Positions 1 to 7,820 of a stretch of DNA of 64,000 bases are shown here, one piece after another. Origin of the DNA: an uncultured Collinsella sp. (lineage in GTDB: Bacteria; Actinomycetota; Coriobacteriia; Coriobacteriales; Coriobacteriaceae). Below the pieces are notes generated by a model. It saw only the letters and a program-made list of their open reading frames with translations. It searched no databases and was not told the origin of the DNA. A program made the position numbers and the translations under genes. Every line of letters begins with the position of its first letter. Position 1 is the stretch's first letter. The DNA lies in the NCBI GenBank assembly GCA_937995345.1, contig CALKKS010000018.1, positions 1-64,000 of the forward strand. Reading direction: 5' to 3'.

Positions 1-23
1 GGGCGGGGCGGGCTGGGAGTTTG

Positions 24-78
24 TCTCGATCTGTAACAGTTACCCAGCAAAACCGGGTCTTACTGTTACAGATCGAGA
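24..78. repeat. 55-nt palindromic element, copy 1
   Basis: The 15-nt arms TCTCGATCTGTAACA and TGTTACAGATCGAGA are exact reverse complements and flank a 25-nt centre. Seven more copies of exactly the same length occur in the window. This copy is solitary; whether it belongs to an array to the left cannot be seen. Confidence 0.9.
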
Positions 79-140
79 TTATGTTTGAGATTTGCCAAGG
101 GACTATATTCACGCGTTATCGATGCCACTGCGTCGATGCC

Positions 141-202
141 ACTGCGACAGAGGTGCGACATTACTGCGACAGAGGTGCGACATTACTGCGACAGAGGTGC
201 GA
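141..202. repeat. 22-bp direct tandem repeat, 2.8 copies
   Basis: The unit ACTGCGACAGAGGTGCGACA plus TT is repeated perfectly at 141, 163 and 185, the last copy truncated. It lies just 3' of the AlbA-type gene on the minus strand. It could be slipped-strand DNA or a recognition array; no function is evident. Confidence 0.85.
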
Positions 203-217
203 AATAGATCGACCACC

Positions 218-1660
218 TTACCTTATCGTGTAGAACTGTTTTGGGTCGTTATGGGATGAGCCATGCCATTCGAGCAGCCCGTCTTCCTCAATTAACTTAC
301 CAAGCACCCGACTTGCTGTGCGGCGGTTTCTTCCGATGTGCGCCGCAAGCTCCCTTGCTGTCACCCTTCCGTTCGCAAAGGCCAGCCTGACGGCAGCGAG
401 CTCATACTCCCCCAATGAGGCGATCACCTCCGGTGATACCTTGTCCTCGAGAGCCTCGCTTCTCCTTACGGTTCTGGCAACGATATTGTTCTCAAGCGTT
501 AGCTGGACCCTTGCCCCACCAGGTTCCGTGTAGACCGGGTCATTGAGCAGGGAGTCTTGCATCTCGGTATAAATGCGCTTGACGCCCTCGTTTAGCTCCC
601 GGACCCAACCAAATTCGACCAGTGTGCGTGCGATGCGTGGGTTGCGCGAGTAACGAGTAGTCCTCATGTTGTCGAGCGTCACGATATTGGGAAGCGCGCC
701 TGGACTGATGATTTCCAAACGGTCGTCGAACATCGAGACCCGGATGTAGTCGCCGCGGAACGAGTAGTCACGATGCGTCACCGCGTTGACCAATCCCTCG
801 AACCAGGCGAACTCAGGATACTCGGGCACAGTCTGGAATTTCCCATCGGGCCCCAGGAATTGGAATTCGCGGAGCATGCTCGAGATGAGTTCGTAGGCGT
901 CTTGGATAACCTTAGGCAGCGGCCCACAGAAGCTTCGCTCTTTCGTGATGTTGAGACGCTCGCCCGTCTCCATTTTGACGCCGTCGTAGCGCAGGACACG
1001 GACTCGCGCCTGTGGCATCATCGCGGACGGATCCAGCGCGAATAGCAGGGCTCCAGCAACGGTCAGTTTTCCGTCACGCATAAAACGACGGCTTCTAAGG
1101 ACCTGCTCGTCGGAAACTTCGGTTCCAAGAATCCCTTTGTAGCGATCAAGCACTTCATGGTCCACGTCATCTAGGGAGGAATCCTCAACAAGCTCGTCCT
1201 CGAAGATTCTCTGCCCCTTATCGTACTCGAGGGCAAATACCTGTTCGCGGCTGAGCCTCACGCTCTTGTCGTCCTGCCGCAAGAAAACCTCGCCATCGCT
1301 CACGCGAGCAACAGAGTGGTTGGTCGAGGCATCGATGTCCAAAACGAGAACGAAGTCCTCCTCGCCCGAAGAATTGACCACGGGGATTCGGTCTTTGCGG
1401 ACAATAGGGGTTGGCGTGCAAGTCGTAAGCGCAGCGCGCTCGAATTTCTCAATGTCGCGCGCACCGCTACGCTTGAAGCCCGTTACCTCACCATTATCCT
1501 CGATACCGATAACGAGCTTGCCTCCCGCCGAGTTGGCGAATGCACTAATATGCTTCGCAATCTCCTTGTCGTCCTTGCGGGCGCTCTTTCGATCGAAGTA
1601 TTGATTCTCCCTGAGAGTGGAAAATAGAATCACATCGTTTGTCGCGATGGGTTGCTGCAT
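218..1660 (-). CDS. AlbA_2/Schlafen-like ATP-binding putative regulator
   Basis: The 480-residue protein has an N-terminal AlbA_2 (divergent AAA_4, Schlafen-like) domain at about residues 12-125, recognisable from NQYFDRKSA and FANSAGGKLVIGIEDNGEV. It is followed by a RecG-like/HATPase_c_4 region around 270-380 (FEGLVNAVTHRDYSFRG). A winged helix at the C-terminus (about 415-475, ELAAHIGRNRRTASRVLGKL) suggests DNA binding. Proteins of this build are usually annotated as ATP-binding transcriptional regulators, and their ligands are mostly unknown. The ATG at 1660 is chosen over one 24 nt upstream because AAGGAGG sits five bases before it. The gene stands alone between repeat-rich stretches, which fits an accessory gene. 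Confidence 0.8.
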   Translation of the reverse strand: MQQPIATNDVILFSTLRENQYFDRKSARKDDKEIAKHISAFANSAGGKLVIGIEDNGEVTGFKRSGARDIEKFERAALTTCTPTPIVRKDRIPVVNSSGEEDFVLVLDIDASTNHSVARVSDGEVFLRQDDKSVRLSREQVFALEYDKGQRIFEDELVEDSSLDDVDHEVLDRYKGILGTEVSDEQVLRSRRFMRDGKLTVAGALLFALDPSAMMPQARVRVLRYDGVKMETGERLNITKERSFCGPLPKVIQDAYELISSMLREFQFLGPDGKFQTVPEYPEFAWFEGLVNAVTHRDYSFRGDYIRVSMFDDRLEIISPGALPNIVTLDNMRTTRYSRNPRIARTLVEFGWVRELNEGVKRIYTEMQDSLLNDPVYTEPGGARVQLTLENNIVARTVRRSEALEDKVSPEVIASLGEYELAAVRLAFANGRVTARELAAHIGRNRRTASRVLGKLIEEDGLLEWHGSSHNDPKQFYTIR

Positions 1661-1908
1661 TGCCGCCTCCTTACATGGCTCCATAAAGAAGTGTAAGTCA
1701 AAGACATCGTATGAACGGCCCTTGCATAGCGGCCCCTCTATTGTTTATTAAGACGTCACTATTTCTAGTTAAGGGTCGTCGCAACTCCTTCTAATTGGAG
1801 TCTATCGGCCAACAAGCCAATCCATCCGGCCCGCGATTATCGATAGCCCGTCCGCCTCACATAATAAAAAGAGTCAAGATTCACTCATAAAGGAGAGCAA
1901 CAACAAAA

Positions 1909-1963
1909 TCTCAATCTGTAACAGTTACTCGGCAAAATCCATCCCTCGTGTTACAGATTTAGA
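1909..1963. repeat. 55-nt palindromic element, copy 2
   Basis: Arms TCTCAATCTGTAACA and TGTTACAGATTTAGA (one mismatch) flank a 25-nt centre. It starts 81 nt before copy 3, making a two-unit array upstream of the AlbA-type gene and downstream of the initiator tRNA. The remaining 1661-1908 stretch holds the AlbA gene's 5' region; I see no further gene in it. Confidence 0.9.
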
Positions 1964-1989
1964 CAAACCGTCCAGGCGGGGACTCAACA

Positions 1990-2044
1990 TCTCAATCTGT
2001 AACACCTAGTCGCCCAAATCGGGTCTAGATGTTACAGATCGAGT
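1990..2044. repeat. 55-nt palindromic element, copy 3
   Basis: Arms TCTCAATCTGTAACA and TGTTACAGATCGAGT flank a 25-nt centre. Second unit of the array that begins at 1909. Confidence 0.9.
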
Positions 2045-2094
2045 TTTTGTTTGAGAGGCCGAGAATTGGACCGAAAACACGGTCCCGGAATAAC

Positions 2095-2124
2095 AAAAAA
2101 GCTCGCCGGCTAAGCCGACGAGCT
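2095..2124 (-). terminator. Rho-independent terminator of the tRNA-fMet transcript
   Basis: On the minus strand AGCTCGTCGGC and GCCGGCGAGCT form a stem with a TTA loop, followed directly by six T. It lies just past the tRNA 3' end. Confidence 0.85.
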
Positions 2125-2133
2125 GCAAGTTCT

Positions 2134-2210
2134 TGGTCGCGGGGGCAGGATTTGAACCTACGACCTCCGGGTTATGAGCCCGGCGAGCTACCAGACTGCT
2201 CCACCCCGCA
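2134..2210 (-). tRNA. Initiator tRNA-Met (anticodon CAU)
   Basis: A 77-nt cloverleaf with encoded CCA. The anticodon stem-loop reads CGGGCTCATAACCCG, carrying the three consecutive G:C pairs diagnostic of initiator tRNA. The D arm (GGAGCAGTCTGGTAGCTC) and T arm (GGTTCAAATCC) are standard. The first base pair reads U1 with G72 rather than the usual C1-A72 mismatch, so it remains a weak non-Watson-Crick end, as initiators require. Its own terminator follows. Confidence 0.95.
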
Positions 2211-2404
2211 ATGTCTGGGCGCATCATGTGCGCAAGAAAGGATATTACGCGGGAGTTCGGTAAACGGCAAGGAAAATCTCGTAGAGCATAATTCCTTCAT
2301 ATATTATCTTTCAGCCCACGTGTCCCCGTAAACGAATCGCAGCCCAACGCCGGCAGCACGTATACAATGGTGCGCGTCCTTTTACGCCGACACCGGGAGT
2401 AGAC

Positions 2405-3178
2405 ATGCTGCTCGCTATCGATATGGGAAACACGCAGACGGCCATGGGCCTGTTTGACGGAGACGAGCTGGTGCAGTCGTGGCGCATGCCCACCGACCGC
2501 TCCTTTACCGCCGATGAGATCCACGTGCGCCTGATGGGCTTCTTTAAGATGTACGACCTCTCGCTCGATGCGGTCGACGCGATTGCCTTTGCCGGCGTGG
2601 TGCCGCAGCTCTCGCGCGAATGGCACGCCGTGGCCGATCGCATCGCAGCAGACGCTATCGTCATCGGCCCGCAGACGGCCGCCGTGACCAAGCTGCGCGC
2701 CGCGCGTCCCCAGGCCGTGGGCGCCGACCGCATCGCCAACGCCGTCGCAGCCGAGACCTTCTACGGCGCCCCGGCGATCGTGGTGGACTTTGGCACCGCG
2801 ACCAATATCGACGTCATCGACGAGGACGGCTATTACATTGGCGGAGCGATTGCGCCGGGCATCCGCATTTCGATGGACGCGCTCGCCGCCCGAGCCGCCA
2901 AGCTCGCCAGCGTTCCGCTCGAGGCGCCCGAGCACGCCATCGGACGCGATACCGAGGAGTGCATCAAGGTCGGCGCCGTAACGGGCGCCGCCGCCATGGC
3001 CGAGGGCCTGGTCGTGCGCATGAAGCGCGAGCTGGGGCGCGAGGACGCCACCGTTATCGCCACGGGCGGCCTCGCCAGCATCGTTGCCGATTCGACCGAC
3101 GCCTTCGACATAGTCGACGGCCAGCTCACCATCAAAGGCATCTGCGAAATCTACCGCCGCATGCAGAGGCTGGGCTAG
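2405..3178 (+). CDS. coaX: Type III pantothenate kinase
   Basis: CoaX phosphorylates pantothenate in the first committed step of CoA synthesis, in the cytosol. The 257-residue length is typical. The ASKHA-fold signatures are visible: the N-terminal phosphate loop DMGNTQTAMG (residues 6-15), GADRIANAVAAE near 100 with the pantothenate-binding Asp-Arg, and VDFGTATNIDV around 122. Type III enzymes need a monovalent cation and escape CoA feedback inhibition. The ATG follows GGGAGTAGAC. It is a single-gene transcript facing away from the tRNA and converging with the biotin-ligase-like gene, with palindromes and a terminator between. TATACAAT at 2361-2368 may be its -10, without a clear -35. Confidence 0.95.
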   Translation: MLLAIDMGNTQTAMGLFDGDELVQSWRMPTDRSFTADEIHVRLMGFFKMYDLSLDAVDAIAFAGVVPQLSREWHAVADRIAADAIVIGPQTAAVTKLRAARPQAVGADRIANAVAAETFYGAPAIVVDFGTATNIDVIDEDGYYIGGAIAPGIRISMDALAARAAKLASVPLEAPEHAIGRDTEECIKVGAVTGAAAMAEGLVVRMKRELGREDATVIATGGLASIVADSTDAFDIVDGQLTIKGICEIYRRMQRLG

Positions 3179-3236
3179 GGCGGGGGTTTAAGTCGAGCAC
3201 GCCCGATGCCACAGCCCCTGCAAACGTTCGCCAAGC

Positions 3237-3277
3237 CTATTCCTCAAAACTGAAATAATTTCAATTTTGAGGAATAG
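3237..3277. repeat. Inverted repeat, CTATTCCTCAAAA stem, copy 1
   Basis: CTATTCCTCAAAA pairs with TTTTGAGGAATAG over a small AT-rich loop. The same stem recurs at 3321-3363, so arms could also pair between the two copies. It lies 3' of coaX and may act as a transcription stop or RNA stabiliser. Confidence 0.8.
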
Positions 3278-3320
3278 AGGCTCCTCGAATACGCCCAGCA
3301 CAGCGATATCGTGCACGTTT

Positions 3321-3363
3321 CCTATTCCTCAAAAACGAAAATTTTTCAGTTTTGAGGAATAGG
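3321..3363. repeat. Inverted repeat, CTATTCCTCAAAA stem, copy 2
   Basis: CCTATTCCTCAAAA and TTTTGAGGAATAGG flank a loop holding ACGAAAATTTTTCAG. The arms match the copy at 3237 and the loop differs. Confidence 0.8.
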
Positions 3364-3389
3364 ACCGAGATGCCGCCCTGCAGTCACGC

Positions 3390-3425
3390 AAAAGCCCTCC
3401 CCGGCGCAGGCCGAGGAGGGCTTTG
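3390..3425. terminator. Bidirectional terminator between coaX and the biotin-ligase-like gene
   Basis: AAAGCCCTCC and GGAGGGCTTT form the stem (inner CCGGC/GCCG), with A-run and T-run on either side, so it can serve both converging transcripts. Confidence 0.75.
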
Positions 3426-3459
3426 TGTCATGTATATCTTTGAGCGTGGGCGCCTCGCG

Positions 3460-4161
3460 CTACAGACCGCGAATGCGTACGGCCTCGGGCGGGAACTCCT
3501 GCTCGCCGGCGTCGGTCTTGATGGTCGCGCGGCCCCAGATGTCCAGGCCCGCAAACACACCGACTGCGAGCGGCAGGCCGTTGGGCGACACCGCCGCGAC
3601 CTGACGACCCAGCAGCGGCACCATATCGAAGTACTCACCCAGCACCGGGGCCAGCGGGCCGGCAGCGCCCTGTGGTGTGTTGGCGGCAACCGCCCAGGCG
3701 TCCACGCGAGCGAGCACCGCCGCGGCCAGTGCCTCGACCAGTACCTCATCGCCCATATCCACGCCGAGCTCGCCCAGCGCCGCACGCTCAACATCCACCG
3801 TCACCGCGGCAAACATGCCCGCGGCACCGGCACCGCCGTTGACGGCGACGCGCGCGAGCGACGTCTCAAACGCAGGCGCGCCGCACACGATGTCACTCGG
3901 CCACTGGATGCCCACCTTGCCGGCAAGCCCCAGGCCAGGCGTCGACGCCGTACCCACGAGCGCGTCCATCATGCCCATTGCTGCCACAAACGGCAGGCCG
4001 TGGAAGGCGTGCATGTTCACATCGGGGCGCACGACCAGCGAAAACGTCAGCGATGCATCGCCCGCGCTCCACGCGCACCAGCCCGCGGACATGCCCTCGC
4101 GGCCCGCGTCACGCGCCGCGTCGAGCTCGGTGGCGGCGGCTACAGCGTTCATCTCGATCAT
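3460..4161 (-). CDS. Divergent biotin/lipoate protein ligase-like protein
   Basis: The 233-residue protein resembles the catalytic and C-terminal parts of biotin-[acetyl-CoA-carboxylase] ligase. VGIQWPSDIVC near residue 95 matches the KWPND motif, and the tail GVFAGLDIWGRATIKTDAG resembles the BPL C-terminal SH3-like domain. The expected GRGRRGR-type biotinoyl-AMP loop is not seen, nor is the N-terminal helix-turn-helix of bifunctional BirA, so function may be altered or limited. Its ATG directly follows the TAG of folP-folK; a second ATG nine bases on is possible. Translational coupling to the folate gene is likely. A genuine biotin ligase of diverged sequence remains the best guess. Confidence 0.6.
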   Translation of the reverse strand: MIEMNAVAAATELDAARDAGREGMSAGWCAWSAGDASLTFSLVVRPDVNMHAFHGLPFVAAMGMMDALVGTASTPGLGLAGKVGIQWPSDIVCGAPAFETSLARVAVNGGAGAAGMFAAVTVDVERAALGELGVDMGDEVLVEALAAAVLARVDAWAVAANTPQGAAGPLAPVLGEYFDMVPLLGRQVAAVSPNGLPLAVGVFAGLDIWGRATIKTDAGEQEFPPEAVRIRGL

Positions 4162-5895
4162 CTACATACGCCCCAATTCGCCCACGATATGGCCCACGCG
4201 GTCCTCGGGCTCCTTGACCTCGACGCCGTTGTAGCGGAAGAACCGCGCCGGATCGTGCATCAGATCCTCGAGCGGCACCAGCACAAAGTCGCGCTCGCCG
4301 ATCAGCGGATGCGGCAGGCGCAGCTTCTTGCCGCCGTGGGTCTCGCCGTCCATCCACAGCAGGTCCAGGTCGATGGTGCGCGGGCCGTTTGCCTTGGCCT
4401 TTTTGGAGCGGTCGCGGCCCAGCTCGGCCTCGATCTTCATGAGCTCGTCAAGCAGCACCAGCGGAGCCAGCTCGGTCTTGATCTCGATGACGGCGTTGGC
4501 AAACGCGTCCTGGCGCGTCTCGTAGGCCGGCTCGCTCTCGTAGATGCGCGAGCAGTTGGACACACAGGTGAGCGGGATCTCGGCAATCATGTCGCGCGCG
4601 GCGCGGATGTTGTCGCAGCGATGCCCCAGGTTGGAACCCACGGCCACAAACGCGCGGCGCGGCTGCGGCTTGGCAACGGCCCAGTAACCGTTCAGGAACT
4701 GCGCAAAGCCCGCAACGTCGTGCACGCGCACGATGTTGGCGCCGGCCTGGATGGCACCCAGGCACACACCAAACGTGGCGGCATCGCGCGCGGCGGCATC
4801 GGTCACGCCCGAGACGGCTCCCACAAAACGTTTGCGCGACACGGCGCACATGAGCGGATAGCCCAGCGACGCCATCTTGGCGGTCTCGCGCTGGATGACG
4901 ATGTCTTCGTTGGCCGTCTTGCCAAAGCCCGGGCCGGGATCGATGCAGATACGGTCGCGCGACACGCCGGCATGGATGAGCGTGCGGGCCTGATCGGACA
5001 GAAAGCCCATGACGCGGCGCATGATGGGCGCAGAATCGGGCAGGGTAAAGCGGCGGAGCTGCGAGGTGGGCACATAGGCTTCCTCACGGCGGGCACTGCG
5101 GCGCATCATGGCGGCCAGGTGGTCGCCGGGCTCTGGTGCGGCTTCGGTAGCTGCGGGCACGGCCTCGGGCGCAGCGGCGGCAGGGGCAGCCTGCTCGGCA
5201 GTCGGCGTCTCTGGCTCGTCAACAGGCTCGGGCGCGGGCTCCGATTCGCCAAACGGCAGCGAGGGCTGTACCACACCGCCCGGAAGCTTGGTCTCAACCT
5301 TGGACTCGCCCAGCAACTTGCCGCGACGGCGACGGGCTGGCTTCTCGGCCTCGCGCGCGGCCTCGGCGGCCGCTTCGCGTGCCTTCTCGGCAACAAACGC
5401 CGCAGCCGAGGTATCAAGCTGCACCGTCGCGTGCGTGCGGGCGGGTGCGGCGACCTCGCCGGCGTGCATTACGATGACGCCGCAGGTGCTCGTCTTAACA
5501 AACTCAACCATCTTGGGGTCGGTGAAGCCCGTCACGTCGTTGACAATCGAGGCGCCGCAGCGCACGGCCGCCTTGGCAACCGCCACATGACGCGTATCGA
5601 TCGAGACGATGGCGCCCTCCTTGGCCAGCGCGCGCACAACGGGCAGCACGCGGCGCGCCTCCTCGTCGGGGTTGACCGGGGTAAAACCGGGGCGCGTGGA
5701 CTCGCCGCCCACGTCGATGATGTCGGCGCCGGCGTCGAGCATCGCCAGGCCATACTCGATGGCGGCATCCGGGTCGAAGTGCTCCCCGCCGTCGCTAAAC
5801 GAATCAGGCGTCACGTTGAGGACGCCCATGATGCGCGGACGGTCAAAGCTGAGCTCGTACTTTCCGCACCGCCATGTCTTGCTGTCGTTCGCCAT
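4162..5895 (-). CDS. folPK: Fused dihydropteroate synthase / HPPK (FolP-FolK)
   Basis: One 577-residue protein joins two consecutive steps of folate synthesis. Residues about 20-405 are dihydropteroate synthase: IMGVLNVTPDSFSDGG, GGESTRPGF, the SIDTR strand, IDPGPGFGKT and CAVSRKRFVG. Residues about 412-577 are hydroxymethyldihydropterin pyrophosphokinase: FVAVGSNLGHRCDN, PRTIDLDLLWMDG and LPHPLIGERDFVLVPL. The DHPS barrel is interrupted by about 135 low-complexity residues (about 150-285, nucleotides roughly 5040-5450), first Ala/Glu/Arg-rich and then Pro/Glu/Ala-rich, between the MHAG strand and the DPG motif. The start is taken at 5895, six bases after AGGAGG; an ATG touching that SD is less likely. 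The biotin-ligase-like gene follows immediately. Confidence 0.93.
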   Translation of the reverse strand: MANDSKTWRCGKYELSFDRPRIMGVLNVTPDSFSDGGEHFDPDAAIEYGLAMLDAGADIIDVGGESTRPGFTPVNPDEEARRVLPVVRALAKEGAIVSIDTRHVAVAKAAVRCGASIVNDVTGFTDPKMVEFVKTSTCGVIVMHAGEVAAPARTHATVQLDTSAAAFVAEKAREAAAEAAREAEKPARRRRGKLLGESKVETKLPGGVVQPSLPFGESEPAPEPVDEPETPTAEQAAPAAAAPEAVPAATEAAPEPGDHLAAMMRRSARREEAYVPTSQLRRFTLPDSAPIMRRVMGFLSDQARTLIHAGVSRDRICIDPGPGFGKTANEDIVIQRETAKMASLGYPLMCAVSRKRFVGAVSGVTDAAARDAATFGVCLGAIQAGANIVRVHDVAGFAQFLNGYWAVAKPQPRRAFVAVGSNLGHRCDNIRAARDMIAEIPLTCVSNCSRIYESEPAYETRQDAFANAVIEIKTELAPLVLLDELMKIEAELGRDRSKKAKANGPRTIDLDLLWMDGETHGGKKLRLPHPLIGERDFVLVPLEDLMHDPARFFRYNGVEVKEPEDRVGHIVGELGRM

Positions 5896-5988
5896 GAACA
5901 TCCTCCTAAAATGCCCACGCCGCCGAGCTTGGGGCTGGCGGCGGGGTCGCTTTGCACTCAGTCTTTCTATTGTATCCGCGCGCGCGGG

Positions 5989-6741
5989 CTAGAACGCAAA
6001 CGCGGCCGCGATGTCGCAAGAAATCAGCAGGTCGGCATTTGCATCCTGATCGGTGGGAGCAAGGTTGCATATGGCCAGCGTATCGCCGGTAAAGTATCGC
6101 GTAAGGCCTGCCGCCGGATACACCACGAGCGAGGTTCCGCCCACGACAAGGGCATCGGCCGCGGCGATGGCGGCAACGGCACCGGTCAACACATGCTCGT
6201 CGAGCGGCTCTTCGTAGAGCACCACATCGGGCTTGATGCGACCACCGCACGCGGGGCACACGGGCACGTCCGCGGCACCCTCGTGCTCGCGCGCGCAAAT
6301 CCATTCGGCGCTGTAGACCGCGCCGCACGTCTGGCAGATATTGCGGTGGACCGAGCCGTGCAGCTCAAACACGCGCTGCGAGCCCGCCATCTGATGCAAG
6401 CCGTCGATGTTTTGTGTCACCACGGCGTCGAGCTTGCCGGCGCGCTCCAGCTCGGCCAGCTTGGTATGGCAGCGGTTGGGCTTGGCGCCAAGTGCAATCA
6501 TCTTGGTGCGGTAGAAGTCGAAGAACTCCGCCGGATGTGTCTCGTAAAAGCTGTGCGAGAGCATGGTTTCGGGCGGATAGGCAAACTGCTGGTGATACAG
6601 GCCGTCCACGCTGCGGAAATCGGGAATGCCGCTTGCCGTGGAAACGCCCGCGCCGCCAAAGAAGACCACGTGGCAATGGGTTTCGAACAGCTCCGCCAGC
6701 GCGGCGGAGGCCTGCTTGGGATCCGTTATTGCCTGCGTCAT
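5989..6741 (-). CDS. cobB: Sir2-family NAD-dependent protein deacylase
   Basis: A 250-residue sirtuin that would remove acyl groups from lysines using NAD. The Rossmann/NAD motif FFGGAGVSTASGIPDFRS lies near residues 29-46, TQNIDGLH near 105 and the catalytic His in ELHGSVH. The zinc site has two Cys pairs, CQTC and CPAC. The motif usually read as VVxFGE appears as VVLYEEPLDE. The ATG at 6741 is preceded by GGAGG with a six-base gap; an upstream ATG in frame lacks a ribosome site. It diverges from the exonuclease III gene, sharing a roughly 110-bp promoter region. Confidence 0.92.
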   Translation of the reverse strand: MTQAITDPKQASAALAELFETHCHVVFFGGAGVSTASGIPDFRSVDGLYHQQFAYPPETMLSHSFYETHPAEFFDFYRTKMIALGAKPNRCHTKLAELERAGKLDAVVTQNIDGLHQMAGSQRVFELHGSVHRNICQTCGAVYSAEWICAREHEGAADVPVCPACGGRIKPDVVLYEEPLDEHVLTGAVAAIAAADALVVGGTSLVVYPAAGLTRYFTGDTLAICNLAPTDQDANADLLISCDIAAAFAF

Positions 6742-6854
6742 ATATGTCCTCCGTCCGTGTCTCCGGGACGGCGGCGTTCGCACTATCACTCGCGGACTCC
6801 GCCCCGCTCTAGTTGCGTTAATCTTAAGCCTGCCAACCCCGTCGAAAGGACACC

Positions 6855-7673
6855 ATGCCTCAGACTTACACTTTCGCCTCGTGGAATGTCAACGGCCTGC
6901 GCGCCGTGCTCAAAAAAGACCCGAGCTTTATCCAGATCGCACAGGAACTCGATGTCGATGTCCTAGCGCTGCAAGAAACTAAACTGCAAGAAGGCCAGGT
7001 GCAGGTCGACCTGCCCGGCTATCACCAAACCTGGAGCTACGCCGAGCGCAAGGGCTACTCGGGCACCGCGGTCTTTAGCCGCCAGGAACCGCTGCGCGTG
7101 CTGCGCGCCGATGCACTGCTACCCTACGCCGGCGAGGGCGAGGCGGCCGAGCTCGTTGCCCAAGCCGCGACCGAGGGTCGTGTCTGCGCGCTCGAGTTCG
7201 ACAAGTTTTGGTTTGTGGACGTCTATACGCCCAACGCCCAAAATGAGCTCGCGCGCATCGATGTACGCATGGCCTGGGACGATGCCTACCGCGGCTTTTT
7301 GGCAGGCCTCGAGCGCGAGACCGGAAAGCCCGTGGTGACCTGCGGCGACTTTAACGTGGCACACGAGGAGATCGACCTTAAGAACCCCAAGTCCAACCGC
7401 GGCAACGCAGGCTTTTCGGACGAGGAGCGCGGCAAGTTCACCGAGCTGCTCAACGCCGGCTTTACCGACACTTGGCGCACAGCCAATCCGGACGTCGAGG
7501 GCGTCTACAGCTGGTGGAGCTACCGCTTTAATGCCCGCAAGAACAACGCAGGCTGGCGCATCGATTACTTCCTGGTGAGCGACGCAATCGCCGGCAACGT
7601 ACGCGACACCGGCATCCGCGGCGACATCTTTGGCAGCGACCACTGCCCCGTCACCCTCACGCTAGAGCTCTAG
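6855..7673 (+). CDS. xth: Exodeoxyribonuclease III
   Basis: A 272-residue EEP-fold AP endonuclease/3' exonuclease of base-excision repair. Visible motifs are FASWNVNGLRA at the N-terminus, LALQETKLQ with the metal-binding Glu near 41, GDFNVAHEEIDL with the catalytic Asp-Asn, SWWSYRFNARKNNAGWRIDY and the terminal SDHCPV. Length and motif order are normal for XthA. GAAAGGACACC precedes the ATG. It reads away from the sirtuin gene and ends before a palindrome-rich gap. Confidence 0.96.
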   Translation: MPQTYTFASWNVNGLRAVLKKDPSFIQIAQELDVDVLALQETKLQEGQVQVDLPGYHQTWSYAERKGYSGTAVFSRQEPLRVLRADALLPYAGEGEAAELVAQAATEGRVCALEFDKFWFVDVYTPNAQNELARIDVRMAWDDAYRGFLAGLERETGKPVVTCGDFNVAHEEIDLKNPKSNRGNAGFSDEERGKFTELLNAGFTDTWRTANPDVEGVYSWWSYRFNARKNNAGWRIDYFLVSDAIAGNVRDTGIRGDIFGSDHCPVTLTLEL

Positions 7674-7680
7674 CCCTAAC

Positions 7681-7726
7681 TGATCCCCTGGGGACGGAGG
7701 AAAAGGGGTCATCTGACCTCGTCCCC
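7681..7726. repeat. REP-like hairpin with GGGGACG core
   Basis: GGGGACG at 7690-7696 pairs with CGTCCCC at 7720-7726, and TGATCCCC pairs alternatively with GGGGTCA inside. It belongs to the GGGAC-core intergenic hairpins seen throughout the window and lies directly after xth. Confidence 0.6.
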
Positions 7727-7733
7727 CTATAAG

Positions 7734-7796
7734 TTGCGGTGGAATAGTTCCTGTTTGGGCCTCAAATAGCCAAAAACGAGAACTATTCCACCGCAA
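7734..7796. repeat. Long inverted repeat, 17-bp perfect arms
   Basis: TTGCGGTGGAATAGTTC at 7734-7750 and its exact complement at 7780-7796 enclose a 29-nt loop. It separates the converging xth and ECF S-component genes and could stop transcripts from both sides. Confidence 0.8.
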
Positions 7797-7820
7797 GTTC
7801 GTGAGGGAACGCGAAATGCC

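Noticed and set aside
2006..2331. Short frames over the tRNA on both strands
   Set aside because: They translate the tRNA itself; similar spurious proteins are common over tRNA genes.
3352..6966. 1204-codon plus-strand frame across the biotin-ligase-like, folP-folK and sirtuin genes
   Set aside because: Crosses three well-supported genes and their intergenic gaps on the other strand; composition is Arg/His/Ala shadow type.
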